NCBI GenBank assembly: GCA_030602715.1
Contig: JAUVZD010000004.1
Coordinates: forward strand, 124,001-188,000
Direction: 5' to 3'
Source of the DNA: Candidatus Coatesiibacteriota bacterium
Lineage (GTDB): Bacteria; RBG-13-66-14; B26-G2; JAUVZD01
Length of the DNA: 64,000 nucleotides
Under the pieces are notes generated by a model that made no database searches, was not told the DNA's origin, and saw nothing but the letters and a program-made list of their open reading frames with translations. Both the position numbers and the translations under genes were made by a program. Numbering within the stretch: the first letter of the stretch is position 1; every line of letters begins with the position of its first letter. Positions 41,921-51,831 of this stretch are shown here, piece after piece.

Positions 41921-42640
41921 CTACTTCTTCTCTGCCTTGGGCTTCTTCTTATCCTCCGCCCTGGGCTTGGTCTTCTTCTTCGCCCCGGGTTTCTTCTCTT
42001 TATCCGCCGTCTTTGGTTTGGTCTCTCTCTTCGCTTCGGGCTTCTTCTCTCTATCCTCTGCCTTGGGTTTAGTCTTACCCTTGGGCTTCTCCTCCATTTC
42101 AGGCTCTGCTTTAACCCTGGGTTTTGGCTTGGTCTTCCGCTTCTCCTCCACCTCCACCTTTGCCGCCACCTCCGGTCGCACAATAAACGGCGAGGGGTTC
42201 TCCAGCAGGTCCTCAAACTTGAGGGTGATGGGTCGCTGGGCTTCGTGGGGATGGTCTGAACCGGCGTAAACCTTCAACTTGCGATAGATATCCTGCCCCA
42301 GCTTGTTTTTGGGGAGCATTCTCTTTACCGCCAGGCGTATCACCCTCTCCGGATTGCGCTCCAGCATCCGCCACAGAGGAATCTCCTTCAGACCGCCGGG
42401 ATAGCCGGAATGGCGGTAATACATCTTCTGCTTCAGCTTTCTGCCGGTCACCCGCACCTTGCCAGCGTTGGTGATGATGACGAAATCGCCGACATCTATA
42501 TGCGGGGTGAACTGGGGCTTATATTTGCCCCGCAGCAGATTTGCCACCTCACTAGCCAGCCGACCTAAAATAAGACCAGTGGCGTCTATGTGATACCAGC
42601 GCTGCTGGACTTCCTTCGGTTTGGCGGTATAGGTCTTCAA
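41921..42640 (-). CDS. rplM: Ribosomal protein uL13 with long Lys-rich tail
   Basis: A 239-residue protein. Residues 1-140 are standard uL13: [71 protein letters not shown] use the TTG at 42640, which gives the usual (M)KTYTAKP start behind GAGGTG; the TTG at 42655 has no ribosome site. The last 95 or so residues are a charged extension of repeats like [18 protein letters not shown], absent from ordinary uL13. Similar Lys/Ala/Pro tails occur on some ribosomal proteins and may bind rRNA. Confidence 0.95.
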   Translation of the reverse strand: MKTYTAKPKEVQQRWYHIDATGLILGRLASEVANLLRGKYKPQFTPHIDVGDFVIITNAGKVRVTGRKLKQKMYYRHSGYPGGLKEIPLWRMLERNPERVIRLAVKRMLPKNKLGQDIYRKLKVYAGSDHPHEAQRPITLKFEDLLENPSPFIVRPEVAAKVEVEEKRKTKPKPRVKAEPEMEEKPKGKTKPKAEDREKKPEAKRETKPKTADKEKKPGAKKKTKPRAEDKKKPKAEKK

Positions 42641-42685
42641 TTCCTGACACCTCAAAAAAACCTAAACATACAAGACGGAAACGGT

Positions 42686-42714
42686 AGACTAGCATTAAAG
42701 GAGGGTTCTGTCAA
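42686..42714 (-). promoter_or_regulatory. Promoter of rplM operon
   Basis: Read leftward: perfect TTGACA at 42714-42709, 17-base spacer, weak TAGTCT at 42691-42686. It precedes the rplM start by about 45 bases. Confidence 0.6.
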
Positions 42715-42912
42715 GGATTTATTGGGAAAATTTCAGCTTATATTTCGTATATATAACGATATGGACTTTAGCAAGACCTTAAAATAATAAAATTTCACTC
42801 TAAATAAATTATGTTAACAATTCTTTTTTGCTTGTAGAAAATCCATTTTTATTGTTTAATTATTGCAAGTTAACACAATAAAAGCAAAACAATAACCCTT
42901 CCTATACTTTAA

Positions 42913-43176
42913 AAGAAGGGGTGCAGGCTGTATTTCAGTTTTGATCTGGAAATCCACCATCATAATTATGGAGGCGAATATTCCTCCACTAGATATTTCC
43001 CTTCCTTGTTAGGCGGCTGGAAGTGGAACTTAGAAATGAAAGAAAACTTGGAATTTGTAAAGAGACTTGGTTGGGGGTTCGACTATATCGGCGGCGTTGA
43101 GGGAGAAGGCGCCGAGGGGGTCGCCTACGAAGGTGCTATGTATGCTATAGAAATAACCACCGGCGTCGCCTTCTAA
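42913..43176 (+). pseudogene. 5'-truncated remnant of a beta-barrel protein gene
   Basis: The frame has no usable start after its upstream stop. From 42922 it reads CRLYFSFDLEIHHHN, then FPSLLGGWKWNLEM, then LGWGFDYIGGV, and ends ITTGVAF. The intact gene at 43369 has the same pattern (SLDMEYYRF, PAGLVGWKWIAGD, FGVGGGYLTA, LTVGVAF), so this is the last third of a diverged paralogue whose front is lost. The rest of the 42715-43275 gap holds only AT-rich sequence with an 8-bp inverted repeat (TTTTATTG/CAATAAAA at 42847-42883). Confidence 0.65.
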
Positions 43177-43275
43177 TACATAATAGAATATTGAAGGGGG
43201 AAAATAGAATTTTCACCTACTGACCTGAAAATAGTATCTTTCCTAAAAAACTAAAATAATGCAGCTGATATTTTC

Positions 43276-43302
43276 TTGACAAGTTGGTGTATTTTTTACA
43301 CT
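43276..43302 (+). promoter_or_regulatory. Promoter of the 43369 gene
   Basis: Perfect TTGACA at 43276-43281 and TACACT at 43297-43302, 15-base spacer. A strong AGGAGGT ribosome site follows just before the ATG. Confidence 0.55.
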
Positions 43303-43368
43303 TTTTAACGCACTTTCGCAGATTGTTGCTATCGTAAAATCTCTCGACTACCAATAGGAGGTATAATC

Positions 43369-43932
43369 ATGGGCAAGGCAATCTTAATCCTCTTAACAAT
43401 CCTGGTGGCACTATCTTTGGCGGTTTCGGCATCCGCTTACAAGAAGAACTCGTTTGAGTTCCATCCCGTAGCTTTAGCCATGTCCGCATATGGCTTCGGA
43501 TTAATCCAGGTAAAATATGAGCGGTCGCTTGAGGAACACATCAGTCCCTTCGTGGAGTTCGGCTGGGGTGGATTTTCGCCATACTCACCATTCATTAAGG
43601 GAGACGAGAATTATGACTGGAGTGAGCTGTTCTTCGGCGGTGGGATTAACCTCTATCCCAAAGGTGATAATCGCGGACCCTATGTCAGCCTTGATATGGA
43701 ATATTATCGTTTCAAAGCGTCCAGCACTACTACCAGCGCAGAGGCAATCTCCAATGTATTTTTCCCCGCCGGTCTCGTCGGTTGGAAGTGGATAGCCGGA
43801 GATTTCCTGGTGATAAGATTTGGAGTAGGCGGTGGTTATCTAACCGCCAATCTCAAGGACGCCGGCGGAACTGAATTGAAGGGTTCCGGCGCTTGGCTGG
43901 CGACCGAACTCACCGTAGGAGTTGCGTTTTAA
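43369..43932 (+). CDS. Outer-membrane beta-barrel-like protein
   Basis: A 187-residue exported protein. The signal peptide is clear (KAILILLTILVALSLAVSASA, cleavage near residue 23). The mature part alternates short amphipathic strands with turns (VKYERSLEEHISPFVEFGWGG-type; GGGINLYPKGDNRGPYVSLD) and ends in Phe, as barrel proteins inserted by BamA do. Length fits an eight-stranded barrel. No specific function. A decayed paralogue lies directly upstream, and a strong terminator follows. Confidence 0.75.
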   Translation: MGKAILILLTILVALSLAVSASAYKKNSFEFHPVALAMSAYGFGLIQVKYERSLEEHISPFVEFGWGGFSPYSPFIKGDENYDWSELFFGGGINLYPKGDNRGPYVSLDMEYYRFKASSTTTSAEAISNVFFPAGLVGWKWIAGDFLVIRFGVGGGYLTANLKDAGGTELKGSGAWLATELTVGVAF

Positions 43933-43985
43933 GTTAATGTAGTTCAAAATCAACAAATAAACCTAATTTATACTGCGTTCATTAT

Positions 43986-44010
43986 GCCCCAGCCAGTGCT
44001 GGGGCTTTTT
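43986..44010 (+). terminator. Intrinsic terminator of the barrel protein gene
   Basis: An 8-bp stem GCCCCAGC/GCTGGGGC with CAGT loop, followed by TTTTTG. It is a textbook terminator 54 bases after the stop codon. Confidence 0.88.
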
Positions 44011-44164
44011 GTTTGATTTTCTTATTTTCCTGGCTATACTTCAAAATATAATGCTAAATATTGTATAACACTATATTTCTAATACCTAAAAAGGAGGAGA
44101 GGAAAAATGAAAATGAGTGGGACTAAACCCACCCACTCTATTTAGCAAATATACAAATGACCCC

Positions 44165-47100
44165 CTATCTCACCCCCACCTTCTCCTTCTTCCGCTTCCT
44201 GCGCTCCATAAACTGCTTCGCTTGATAGATGAAGGCTTCCAGACGAGCCAAATCCTTGGACTCCTCCAAGCCGTCGTAAGCCATGTTCAGCACCGGGATG
44301 TTATCGTGCTCCGCCTTGAACTTCTTCATTAAAGCCGAAACGATGGTCCCCGGCATACAGGTGAAGGGCATGACATTTATTACCCCGTCCAGCTCATTCT
44401 GCACAAAGTCTATGGACTTGCCGATGGAGAGTATAGCCTCCCCCTCAAATGCGGGATTGACATAAGCCGATGCACAATCAATAGTATCCTGTATCGGCGG
44501 TTCGTGGAAGTTGTCCAATACATCCTTGAAGGGCTCGGCTATGTGATGCTCATCCTTCATCTGTATTCGCTCGGTGAGCACATTCTTCAGCAAAGTGCGG
44601 AAGTCGTGGCGCACTCTGGCGTCCAGCTTGCGGGTGTGGTTGGTGTAGAGGAACCATTCGGATATCGGGGGCATCCACACCTCCCCACCCAACCGCTCCA
44701 CCTCCCAGACTATATTGTTGTTGGCGTAGCGGTTGGAGCGCACATATATCTCCCCCACGATGCCTATTCTCGGTCTCTCCTCATCATGGTTGATGGGCAC
44801 AGCCATAAGTTCCTCAACACCCTGCCGGCAGACCTCAACGACATCCTCAATTCCCTTACGCTCGGCGATGGTGTCGTGCACCTCCATCACATACTTCCAA
44901 TAGACCTCCCAGGTGGAGTTCTCCTCCACCTCGTAGGGGCGGATCTGGCGCATCAGTTTCTCCAGATAGTCAATAGCCACTATCCCCCACCAGGCACGCC
45001 GGGTGAACTCGGTGCCGGCGACGCCCAAATCGTCGTAGAGGCTTCTTCCCTGATTGGGTGAGTATATGGGCACATTCTCCAGACCCATCTCCTTCAGCAC
45101 CAATCGCTGTAGCGTGTTATACTGCCCGAATCTGCAGGGACCGGTGCCTGAAGGCATGAAGAAAGCCGCCCGGTCGGCGTCAAACCTGGGGCTCTTGAGC
45201 AGTTTGACCATGTCTCCGGTGGTCAGAATTGCCGGGTAGCACTCCTTGCCGGTGGTGAACTGCCTTCCCAACTCCAGACTCTCGTCATCCGGTTCGGGGA
45301 TGACCTCGGCGTTGATGCCGTTTGCTAAAAACGCGGCTCTTACGGCATAAGCCTGGGCAGCCATATTAGGAATCCAGATAGTCCGCTTATCCTCGGCGCC
45401 CCCGATGGTAACTATCTCCACCGCATCCACCTCAAACTCCCTCATACGGTCAACATTTTCCAGGCTGTCCAGGAAGGCTTCACAGCGGGTGATAGCCCCC
45501 ACATCGGCGGCGTGTTCGTCAACCTCAATCTGCAGATAGGGTTTCCCCGCCATGCGATAACGGAAGAATTTGGTGATGAAGGAATCCGGACCACAGCCGA
45601 AGTTGGTAATATAGAGGGCGTAAAGATTGGGATTGTCGCGAATAATCTCCACCGCCGAGAGAATCCTCTGCCCGTATTTCCAATACATATTATCCCACTC
45701 CTCCGCCAGTTCCACATCGGTAATCGGCAGATAATCCATGGGAATTGACATCACCCCCAAATCCATCAGCTTCTTGGGCAGGTCAAGGTTGACGCCGGGG
45801 TCACAGCCGTTGTAGGGGCGGGAGACGATGACCACAGCCCTATCCTCGGGACCGAGTAGAGATAAAGCCTTCTCTCCCAGCTTAGGCAATTCGCCAAAGA
45901 AGCTCTGTTGATATTCCATAGCCACGTCCACCGCCTTCTTCACCGCCGTCCTGGACACCTTCAGTTTTTTGGCAAAGCGCCCCAGCTCCCGATAGAGATA
46001 CTTCTTTCCCCGCTCAAAGAATATGATGGGGGTGAGCACATCTATGCCCCTCTCCTTCAAGCCCAGGGCACTGTCTATTACAAAGGGCGCGGTCTGAATA
46101 TAGGGGCAGACAAAGGATTTGGTGGTGGGGGCGTTGTCCTGGAACATGGTGATGTGGCTGGGCATGAACAGAAAGTCTATATCCTTGTCCATCAGGTCCA
46201 TAATATGACCGTGAGCTACCTTGACCGGGAAACAGGTCTCCGCAACCACCGACTCCACCCCGTTATGGATAATTGCCTTGTTGGTGGCTTTGGAGCGGAC
46301 TATCTGGTAGCCCAACTCGGTGAAGAAAGCCTTCCAGAAGGGATACAGCTCGTAATACCATAACATCCGGGGTATTCCAATCTTGCCCTTGGATTTTTCC
46401 GGCTCAACCTTCTTATCGTATATATTATGCAGGAGCCTCTCCCGCTCCTTGAAAAGATCGGGCCACTTGCTCTCCTCCTTCTCCCTGACCTCATACTTCT
46501 CACAGCGACTGCCGTAATAAAGCTCGCTCTTGCTTCCGTCCTTGTTCTCCACCACCACCTTACGAATCTCGCAGTTGTTGGCGCAGTCGTTACACTCAAA
46601 ACTGGATATCTCATATTTCAGTTTGGAGATGTCAAATCCCCTGAAGCTTGATGGCTTGCCGTCGTATTCGTCACGGGCGATGAGAGCCATACCTATCGCC
46701 CCGGTTACATCGTGGTGCGGAGGAACGGTGATCTTCTTGCCGGTAACCGCCTCAAAGGCGGCGACTACCGCCTTGTTGAATGCGGTCCCACCCTGGAAGA
46801 AGATGTTGTGCCCCACCCGCTTGGTCTGCACCACCCGGTTGAGATAGTTCTGGACGATGGAGTAAGCCAGCCCGGAGACCAGGTTGTCCTTGCTCGCTCC
46901 CTGCTGTTGATGGTGGAACAGGTCGGATTCCATAAAGACGGTGCAGCGCTCCCCCAGCCGACAGGGATTCTTCGCAGACAATGCTATGTCGGCAAACTCC
47001 TCCTTTATATTCAGGGAAAGTTTCTCCGCCTGCTCCTCCAAAAACGAGCCGGTGCCGGCGGCGCAGACCTTGTTCATCTCAAAATCCACCACCGCACCGT

Positions 47101-48412
47101 TCTCCAGGCTGATAAACTTGGAGTCCTGCCCGCCGATCTCAAAGACGGTATCCACCGTGGGGTCAAAGTATAGCGCCCCCGTAGCCTGGGCGGTGATCTC
47201 ATTTCGCACCACATCGGCGCCCACGAAATCCCCGCTCAGATACCGACCGGAGCCGGTGGTGCCCACCCCCAGTATATTCACATATTCAGCTATCTCCTTG
47301 CCCACCTCATCTATTCCCTGGCGAACCGCTTCTATGGGCCGTCCTGCGGTCATCAGATAGCGCTTGGACAGCACCCGACCTTCCTTATCTACGACCACCA
47401 CATTGGTGGAGATGGAGCCGACATCAATGCCCATGAAGGCCTCCACCACCTCGCCCTCCTTAAAGTCCTGATACACCTCCCCCCGGTTGTATGATTCCGG
47501 ACGAAATACCAGAGGTTCTTGCCCCGCCTCAGGTTTGCGGGGCGAGGAGAGATACTCCGCAAGCCCTCTGATTCCCTGGAAATTTCCAACCGCCCCCCGT
47601 TCTAAATCATATAACACCGCACCGATGGCGCCCATATTGGCATAGTGTTCGGGGACGACGAAATTATCGTCGTCCAGCCCCAGGACCTCCCTGAAAGCCC
47701 AGCGCATACCCTGGTTTGCCGCCACTCCGCCCTGAAAGGAGATGGGCGGGCGCAAGCCCTTGCCCTTGGCAATGGTGGATTTGAAGTTGCGAGCCATGGC
47801 AAAGCAGAGACCGGCGACTATGTCGTAATCCGGGGTAGCCTCCTGCTGAAGGTGGATCATATCCGTCTTGGCGAAGACCGAACACCGCCCGGCGATTCTC
47901 GGCGGATGCTTTGAGCGCATGGCCAGCTCGCCGAACTCGCCTTCTATGGAGACTCCCAACCGGGAAGCCTGCTGGTCCAGGAAGGAGCCGGTGCCGGCGG
48001 CGCAGATGGTATTCATGGCGAAGTCCTCAATAGTGCGCACACCCTCCTCATCGGGGTCGGAGAGGAGGATCAGCTTGGAGTCCTCACCGCCAATCTCAAT
48101 TATGCTGTTGACCCGGGGAGTGAGCCGTTCGGTGGCTTTTGCCTGGGAGATAATCTCATTGACATACTCCAGTCCCAGAATCTCCGCCAGACGCTTTCCC
48201 ACCGTCCCGGTTATGGATAGGGTTTTCACCTCATTATCGGAGAACCTCTCCAGTCCCTCGGTAAGCAGGTCGTGGGCGCACTGCATGGGCTGACCCTTAT
48301 GCCGACGGTATTCGGTATAGAGGATGTTGCCCTCGTCGTCAAGCGCCGCCAGATTGACGCTTACCGAACCCACATCCAAGCCGAGGTGAACCCGACGCTT
48401 ATCCTCACTCAT
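44165..48412 (-). CDS. Double 2-hydroxyacyl-CoA dehydratase activase fused to dehydratase-like region
   Basis: A 1415-residue protein. Residues 1-300 and about 325-590 are two BcrA/BadF-type ASKHA ATPase domains; each has the phosphate loop (GLDVGSVSVNLAAL; GIDVGSISTNVVVV) and the cluster-binding CAAGTGSFL (near 135 and 445). A Cys group (ECNDCANNCEIR) follows, then a DUF2229-like part (PRMLWYYELYPFWKAFFTELG) and an HgdB-like C-terminal part (INVMPFTCMPGTIVSALMKKF). The family (COG1924/3580/3581 fusion) is widespread in anaerobes. Activases use ATP to push one electron onto dehydratases or benzoyl-CoA-type reductases; the function of the giant fusion is not known. Oxygen-sensitive chemistry is implied. 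A palindrome at 47521-47543 lies within the coding part that joins the two activases. Confidence 0.88.
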   Translation of the reverse strand: MSEDKRRVHLGLDVGSVSVNLAALDDEGNILYTEYRRHKGQPMQCAHDLLTEGLERFSDNEVKTLSITGTVGKRLAEILGLEYVNEIISQAKATERLTPRVNSIIEIGGEDSKLILLSDPDEEGVRTIEDFAMNTICAAGTGSFLDQQASRLGVSIEGEFGELAMRSKHPPRIAGRCSVFAKTDMIHLQQEATPDYDIVAGLCFAMARNFKSTIAKGKGLRPPISFQGGVAANQGMRWAFREVLGLDDDNFVVPEHYANMGAIGAVLYDLERGAVGNFQGIRGLAEYLSSPRKPEAGQEPLVFRPESYNRGEVYQDFKEGEVVEAFMGIDVGSISTNVVVVDKEGRVLSKRYLMTAGRPIEAVRQGIDEVGKEIAEYVNILGVGTTGSGRYLSGDFVGADVVRNEITAQATGALYFDPTVDTVFEIGGQDSKFISLENGAVVDFEMNKVCAAGTGSFLEEQAEKLSLNIKEEFADIALSAKNPCRLGERCTVFMESDLFHHQQQGASKDNLVSGLAYSIVQNYLNRVVQTKRVGHNIFFQGGTAFNKAVVAAFEAVTGKKITVPPHHDVTGAIGMALIARDEYDGKPSSFRGFDISKLKYEISSFECNDCANNCEIRKVVVENKDGSKSELYYGSRCEKYEVREKEESKWPDLFKERERLLHNIYDKKVEPEKSKGKIGIPRMLWYYELYPFWKAFFTELGYQIVRSKATNKAIIHNGVESVVAETCFPVKVAHGHIMDLMDKDIDFLFMPSHITMFQDNAPTTKSFVCPYIQTAPFVIDSALGLKERGIDVLTPIIFFERGKKYLYRELGRFAKKLKVSRTAVKKAVDVAMEYQQSFFGELPKLGEKALSLLGPEDRAVVIVSRPYNGCDPGVNLDLPKKLMDLGVMSIPMDYLPITDVELAEEWDNMYWKYGQRILSAVEIIRDNPNLYALYITNFGCGPDSFITKFFRYRMAGKPYLQIEVDEHAADVGAITRCEAFLDSLENVDRMREFEVDAVEIVTIGGAEDKRTIWIPNMAAQAYAVRAAFLANGINAEVIPEPDDESLELGRQFTTGKECYPAILTTGDMVKLLKSPRFDADRAAFFMPSGTGPCRFGQYNTLQRLVLKEMGLENVPIYSPNQGRSLYDDLGVAGTEFTRRAWWGIVAIDYLEKLMRQIRPYEVEENSTWEVYWKYVMEVHDTIAERKGIEDVVEVCRQGVEELMAVPINHDEERPRIGIVGEIYVRSNRYANNNIVWEVERLGGEVWMPPISEWFLYTNHTRKLDARVRHDFRTLLKNVLTERIQMKDEHHIAEPFKDVLDNFHEPPIQDTIDCASAYVNPAFEGEAILSIGKSIDFVQNELDGVINVMPFTCMPGTIVSALMKKFKAEHDNIPVLNMAYDGLEESKDLARLEAFIYQAKQFMERRKRKKEKVGVR

Positions 48413-48502
48413 CAGTGCGGACCTCTTTATGGTTAATTAGAGTAAAAAAGCGAATTTGAATTAGGCTCCATCCCTCGCAAAATGGAGCCGAAATAGCTTA
48501 TT

Positions 48503-48532
48503 ATGCTATCACAAAGAATCAGCACAAGTCAA
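48503..48532 (-). promoter_or_regulatory. Promoter of the giant activase gene
   Basis: Read leftward: TTGACT at 48532-48527, 18-base spacer, TAGCAT at 48508-48503. The leader then holds an 8-bp hairpin GGCTCCAT/ATGGAGCC (48464-48489) before the ATG. The rest of the 48413-48701 gap shows nothing I can name. Confidence 0.5.
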
Positions 48533-48701
48533 GGCTTTTTGGCACATTGGGGCGGAGCGCATAAAACATAGGGGAAAAAGCATACAAAGATAAACAAGGG
48601 AGCACTGGAAAATACTCCCGGGAAAGGGAGACGAAAGCCCATTTCAGCCAATGCAATAAAAATTTTCAGCGGAGGTTCAGAACCTGCGCCACAGATTAAC
48701 C

Positions 48702-49781
48702 CTACTGCACCTCATCCCTCAGAGCCACAGAATGTGGGTCGTTGAAGCCGGTCAGGGTAACCAAGATTTCACTGCCGTCGGCTTTCACAATGCTGACCTC
48801 GTTGCTCCCCTTATCCGCCACCCAGGCATCGCCGTTATTGCGGTTGACGGCGAGGTCGCTTATCTCAAAGAAACCAGCCAGCTCGCTCAAGGCTAAATTT
48901 TCTATCGTCTCCATTCCGGAGAGGTCGCTTTCTATGCGATACAGCTTTCCGGTGGAGTTGTCGCTGATCCATAAAATTCCTTCCCCCTCATCCAGGGCTA
49001 ATGCAGACGGTCCGCCAAGCTCGCCAACCCCGCCCACCAGGTTACCCGATGAATTGTATCTTCCCACCAGATAATCATCACCCGTCAGAAGCGAGACCCA
49101 TACCCCACCGCTCGCCTCCTCCGGCACGCAGAAGAAGACCCCGTCAGCTTCAAAATAGACCGTCTGCACACCCCCTCGGGCAACCGTTCCGGTAAGCCCT
49201 GCGGGAAGTTTGCAGACGAAGCTGGTGGGATAGCCCTCGTCAGCCACCCAGCAACCGCCGTCATTTTGGTCCACCATCAGATGGAAGGGAAAATTGAAGC
49301 CGGTTATGGTACAGAGCAGTTCGGCGTCCTCGTCAAAGATGAGCACCTGACTTCGGTCCTTGTCCGTAGCCCATACATTGCCGTTGGAGTTGTCCACCGA
49401 GACCGAGCTGGGGCGGAAATGTTCCATAGGCTCGGTCCATACATCAATTAATCCATCAGCGGTAACCCTGACCAGACGGTTGTTGTAGCGGTCAGCCACC
49501 CAGACGGCGCCGTCTCTCATGTCAACGGCTATGTCCCGGGGGAAGAAGAAACGGTCGCCATCCACTCGCAGAAGCTCCTCGCTCCCGTTAATGGTGAACT
49601 TCACGACTTCATCCGTATTGGTGCTGCAGACCCAGCCGGCCTGGTTGGGGTCCGGTGCAGGGGTGGTGCCGTTACCCGCCCCATCCTCATCACATCCGCC
49701 CAGAAGGACAAACGCAAGGATTACGCACACCATCCAAGCCCCCCATAATCTTGGAGACATTCCTCTAAAATCCCTTTTCAT
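48702..49781 (-). CDS. Beta-propeller lipoprotein (NHL-like)
   Basis: A 359-residue lipoprotein. The lipobox is LGGC after a helix (MVCVILAFVLLGGC, Cys about 29), so signal peptidase II would process it. The body has six blade-like repeats: FPRDIAVDMRDGAVWVAD, RPSSVSVDNSNGNVWATD, FPFHLMVDQNDGGCWVAD and so on, ending FNDPHSVALRDE. This is an NHL/six-bladed propeller, often a binding module at the cell surface. Ligand unknown. It stands alone between the giant activase and a small membrane protein. Confidence 0.82.
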   Translation of the reverse strand: MKRDFRGMSPRLWGAWMVCVILAFVLLGGCDEDGAGNGTTPAPDPNQAGWVCSTNTDEVVKFTINGSEELLRVDGDRFFFPRDIAVDMRDGAVWVADRYNNRLVRVTADGLIDVWTEPMEHFRPSSVSVDNSNGNVWATDKDRSQVLIFDEDAELLCTITGFNFPFHLMVDQNDGGCWVADEGYPTSFVCKLPAGLTGTVARGGVQTVYFEADGVFFCVPEEASGGVWVSLLTGDDYLVGRYNSSGNLVGGVGELGGPSALALDEGEGILWISDNSTGKLYRIESDLSGMETIENLALSELAGFFEISDLAVNRNNGDAWVADKGSNEVSIVKADGSEILVTLTGFNDPHSVALRDEVQ

Positions 49782-49856
49782 TTATCTCCCTCCCAATCTT
49801 ACCCGATTACAGTTTTTTACTTACCAGTTCAACCCTCTATTATAAGCCCACACAGC

Positions 49857-50252
49857 TTATCTATACTTTCCGCAAGCCACCATCTCGGCTTCCTTATCCA
49901 GTAGTTTATCATACCTTTCCTGCGGATACTCACTGTATTTGGGAATATTGTAATTGAAACGAATATTTGCCTCATTCTCCTCCCAGTTTTCAAAGGGCTT
50001 TCCCAGCACCTCGTCCTGGAACACCTGGGAGTAGAAGGCGCTCACCTCGTAGCTCAGGCGCACCATGGAGAGCAGGCGGTCGCACTGCATCTCCAGGATA
50101 AATACCCGGCCTTTAACCTGACTTAAAGCAAACTGCAGATAGACATTCCACACAATCATAGCCAAAAGCAGGCACAGCAGCACCGCCACAAACCAGCCTA
50201 TCAGCCTCCCCAGCCAAGGCTGGGTGACCTCTCCACTGTCGTTCTTTATCAT
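49857..50252 (-). CDS. Single-pass membrane protein of unknown function
   Basis: A 131-residue protein with one helix (LIGWFVAVLLCLLLAMIVWNVYLQFAL, about 16-42) and a hydrophilic, helical C-terminal domain (QCDRLLSMVRLSYEVSAFYSQ; YPQERYDKLLDKEAEM). I take the ATG at 50252 behind GGGAGGGAG; the longer frame to 50285 is also possible. No family recognised. The 100 or so bases on each side hold no other frame. Confidence 0.55.
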   Translation of the reverse strand: MIKNDSGEVTQPWLGRLIGWFVAVLLCLLLAMIVWNVYLQFALSQVKGRVFILEMQCDRLLSMVRLSYEVSAFYSQVFQDEVLGKPFENWEENEANIRFNYNIPKYSEYPQERYDKLLDKEAEMVACGKYR

Positions 50253-50394
50253 ACTCCCTCCCATCTCTCGGCGACGGCTCATCACTAACCCATACTAATC
50301 ATAGTAAGGGAAAAAACAACTCCAGACAACACCCAAATCAAATCGTTCCCCCTCCCCTCCAAACCCCGAGCCAATAATTCCCCCTCCAACTAAT

Positions 50395-51651
50395 CTATCC
50401 CCCACCCCTCTCCCCGGGGTTGCTCGCTGCCGGCGCCGGCTCCATCGCCTCCTGCACCGATTCCCGCCTGATCACCTCCCGGATGTCAAAAGCCCACACC
50501 ATGACTACAAAAGCAGTGGTGCCCAACAAGACCAGCCCCCCGGCGGCGAAGAAGGTGACATCCAAGTTCCAGTAGGACATCACCGCACCCATCAGCAGAG
50601 GTCCCAGAGCCAGCCCTGCGGACATGGCGGTGTTGAACAGCCCCATAACCGCACCCATCCCCCTTTTTCTTCCCAGAATGGCGTTTATAGCGGTGCCGGA
50701 GGGGATAGATATGGCTCCGCCCAAGCCACTTGCCGCCATCACCGCAAAGAGTATGTAAATATTATTGCAGAAGGGAATCAGGAACAGCCCCGCCGCCCCG
50801 ACGAAGTTTCCCATAATTATCAGGTTTATCTTATCCCAGCGGTCGGCTAACCTGCCGAAGGGAGCCTGCAGGAGGGCGGTTACCAAAATATTGACGGTGA
50901 TGACCCCGCCGATCTGGGTGAGGGTGTAGCCGTTCTGCAACGCCAGAAGGGGGATAAAAACCATTATCACCGAGCGACCCATAGCGTTGGTCATGCGGAA
51001 GATGACAATTGCCAGGATGGGCTTCTCGCGGATGAGTTGGGTCAGGGGTAACAACGCGCTCCTCTTCCTCTGCGGGGTTATATCGGGCAGAAAGAAGAAG
51101 ACCAGTCCGGAATTCAACAGCGCCAATCCACCGAGGGTGATGAAGACCATGTCCATTCCATCCAGGGTGATGAAAGCGGTCTCTATACTCAAATGGTCAA
51201 AAATTGAGCCGCCGAGGAGGGGACCCATACCCATCCCGATGAACATAGCCATGGTGAAGGTGCCCATATAAACGCCCTCACGGCGGGGAGGGGCTAAATC
51301 CCCGGCATAAGCCATGGCGATAGGGATGATCATAGCGCTCATAACCCCGTGAAGGAGACGGACCAGAGTCAAAGACCACACCTGCTTGGCGACCAGATAT
51401 ACCAGGGAGATAGCCACCGTGCCCAGAATGCCGGTCAGCAGGTAACGCTTCCGCCCCTGCTTGTCCGACAATCTGCCGAAGAGGGGGTTAAATATCGCTC
51501 TGGCGGCGGCGTAGGCGGAGAATATCAGCCCCAGATAGAAACCGGTAGCCCCCAGGCTGGTAGCCCAGACAGCCATCAGGGGAGCGATGATGGCAAGACC
51601 GAGGATGGCGGTGAAGACGGAAATTAGTAGGACGAAAAAAGCGCTGCGCAA
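50395..51651 (-). CDS. Major facilitator superfamily transporter
   Basis: A 418-residue permease with 12 helices. The MFS loop motif between helices 2 and 3 reads NPLFGRLSDKQGRKRYL, and its repeat in the second half reads QAPFGRLADRWDKINLI. AMAYAGDLAPPRREGVYMG in helix 4-5 recalls drug/sugar antiporters (MFS_1, DHA1-like). Substrate unknown. It starts at TTG, seven bases after AGGAG. A Pro/Glu-rich cytoplasmic tail ends it. Divergent from the zinc-ribbon gene at 51832. Confidence 0.88.
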   Translation of the reverse strand: MRSAFFVLLISVFTAILGLAIIAPLMAVWATSLGATGFYLGLIFSAYAAARAIFNPLFGRLSDKQGRKRYLLTGILGTVAISLVYLVAKQVWSLTLVRLLHGVMSAMIIPIAMAYAGDLAPPRREGVYMGTFTMAMFIGMGMGPLLGGSIFDHLSIETAFITLDGMDMVFITLGGLALLNSGLVFFFLPDITPQRKRSALLPLTQLIREKPILAIVIFRMTNAMGRSVIMVFIPLLALQNGYTLTQIGGVITVNILVTALLQAPFGRLADRWDKINLIIMGNFVGAAGLFLIPFCNNIYILFAVMAASGLGGAISIPSGTAINAILGRKRGMGAVMGLFNTAMSAGLALGPLLMGAVMSYWNLDVTFFAAGGLVLLGTTAFVVMVWAFDIREVIRRESVQEAMEPAPAASNPGERGGG

Positions 51652-51831
51652 AACAGGTCTCCTGTTGAAAGACGGTAAAATTAGATTTTAACAGAAATCC
51701 CATTAAATGAAAAGGGAGAATATGAAAAATTGGCGCAATTATCACCAACGGCGCCAAAAGCCCTTCCCCAACGCACCGGGAAGTGTTATATTGGGCAAAG
51801 TTCGGGATAAAATTCGGCAAGCGGGCAGAAT

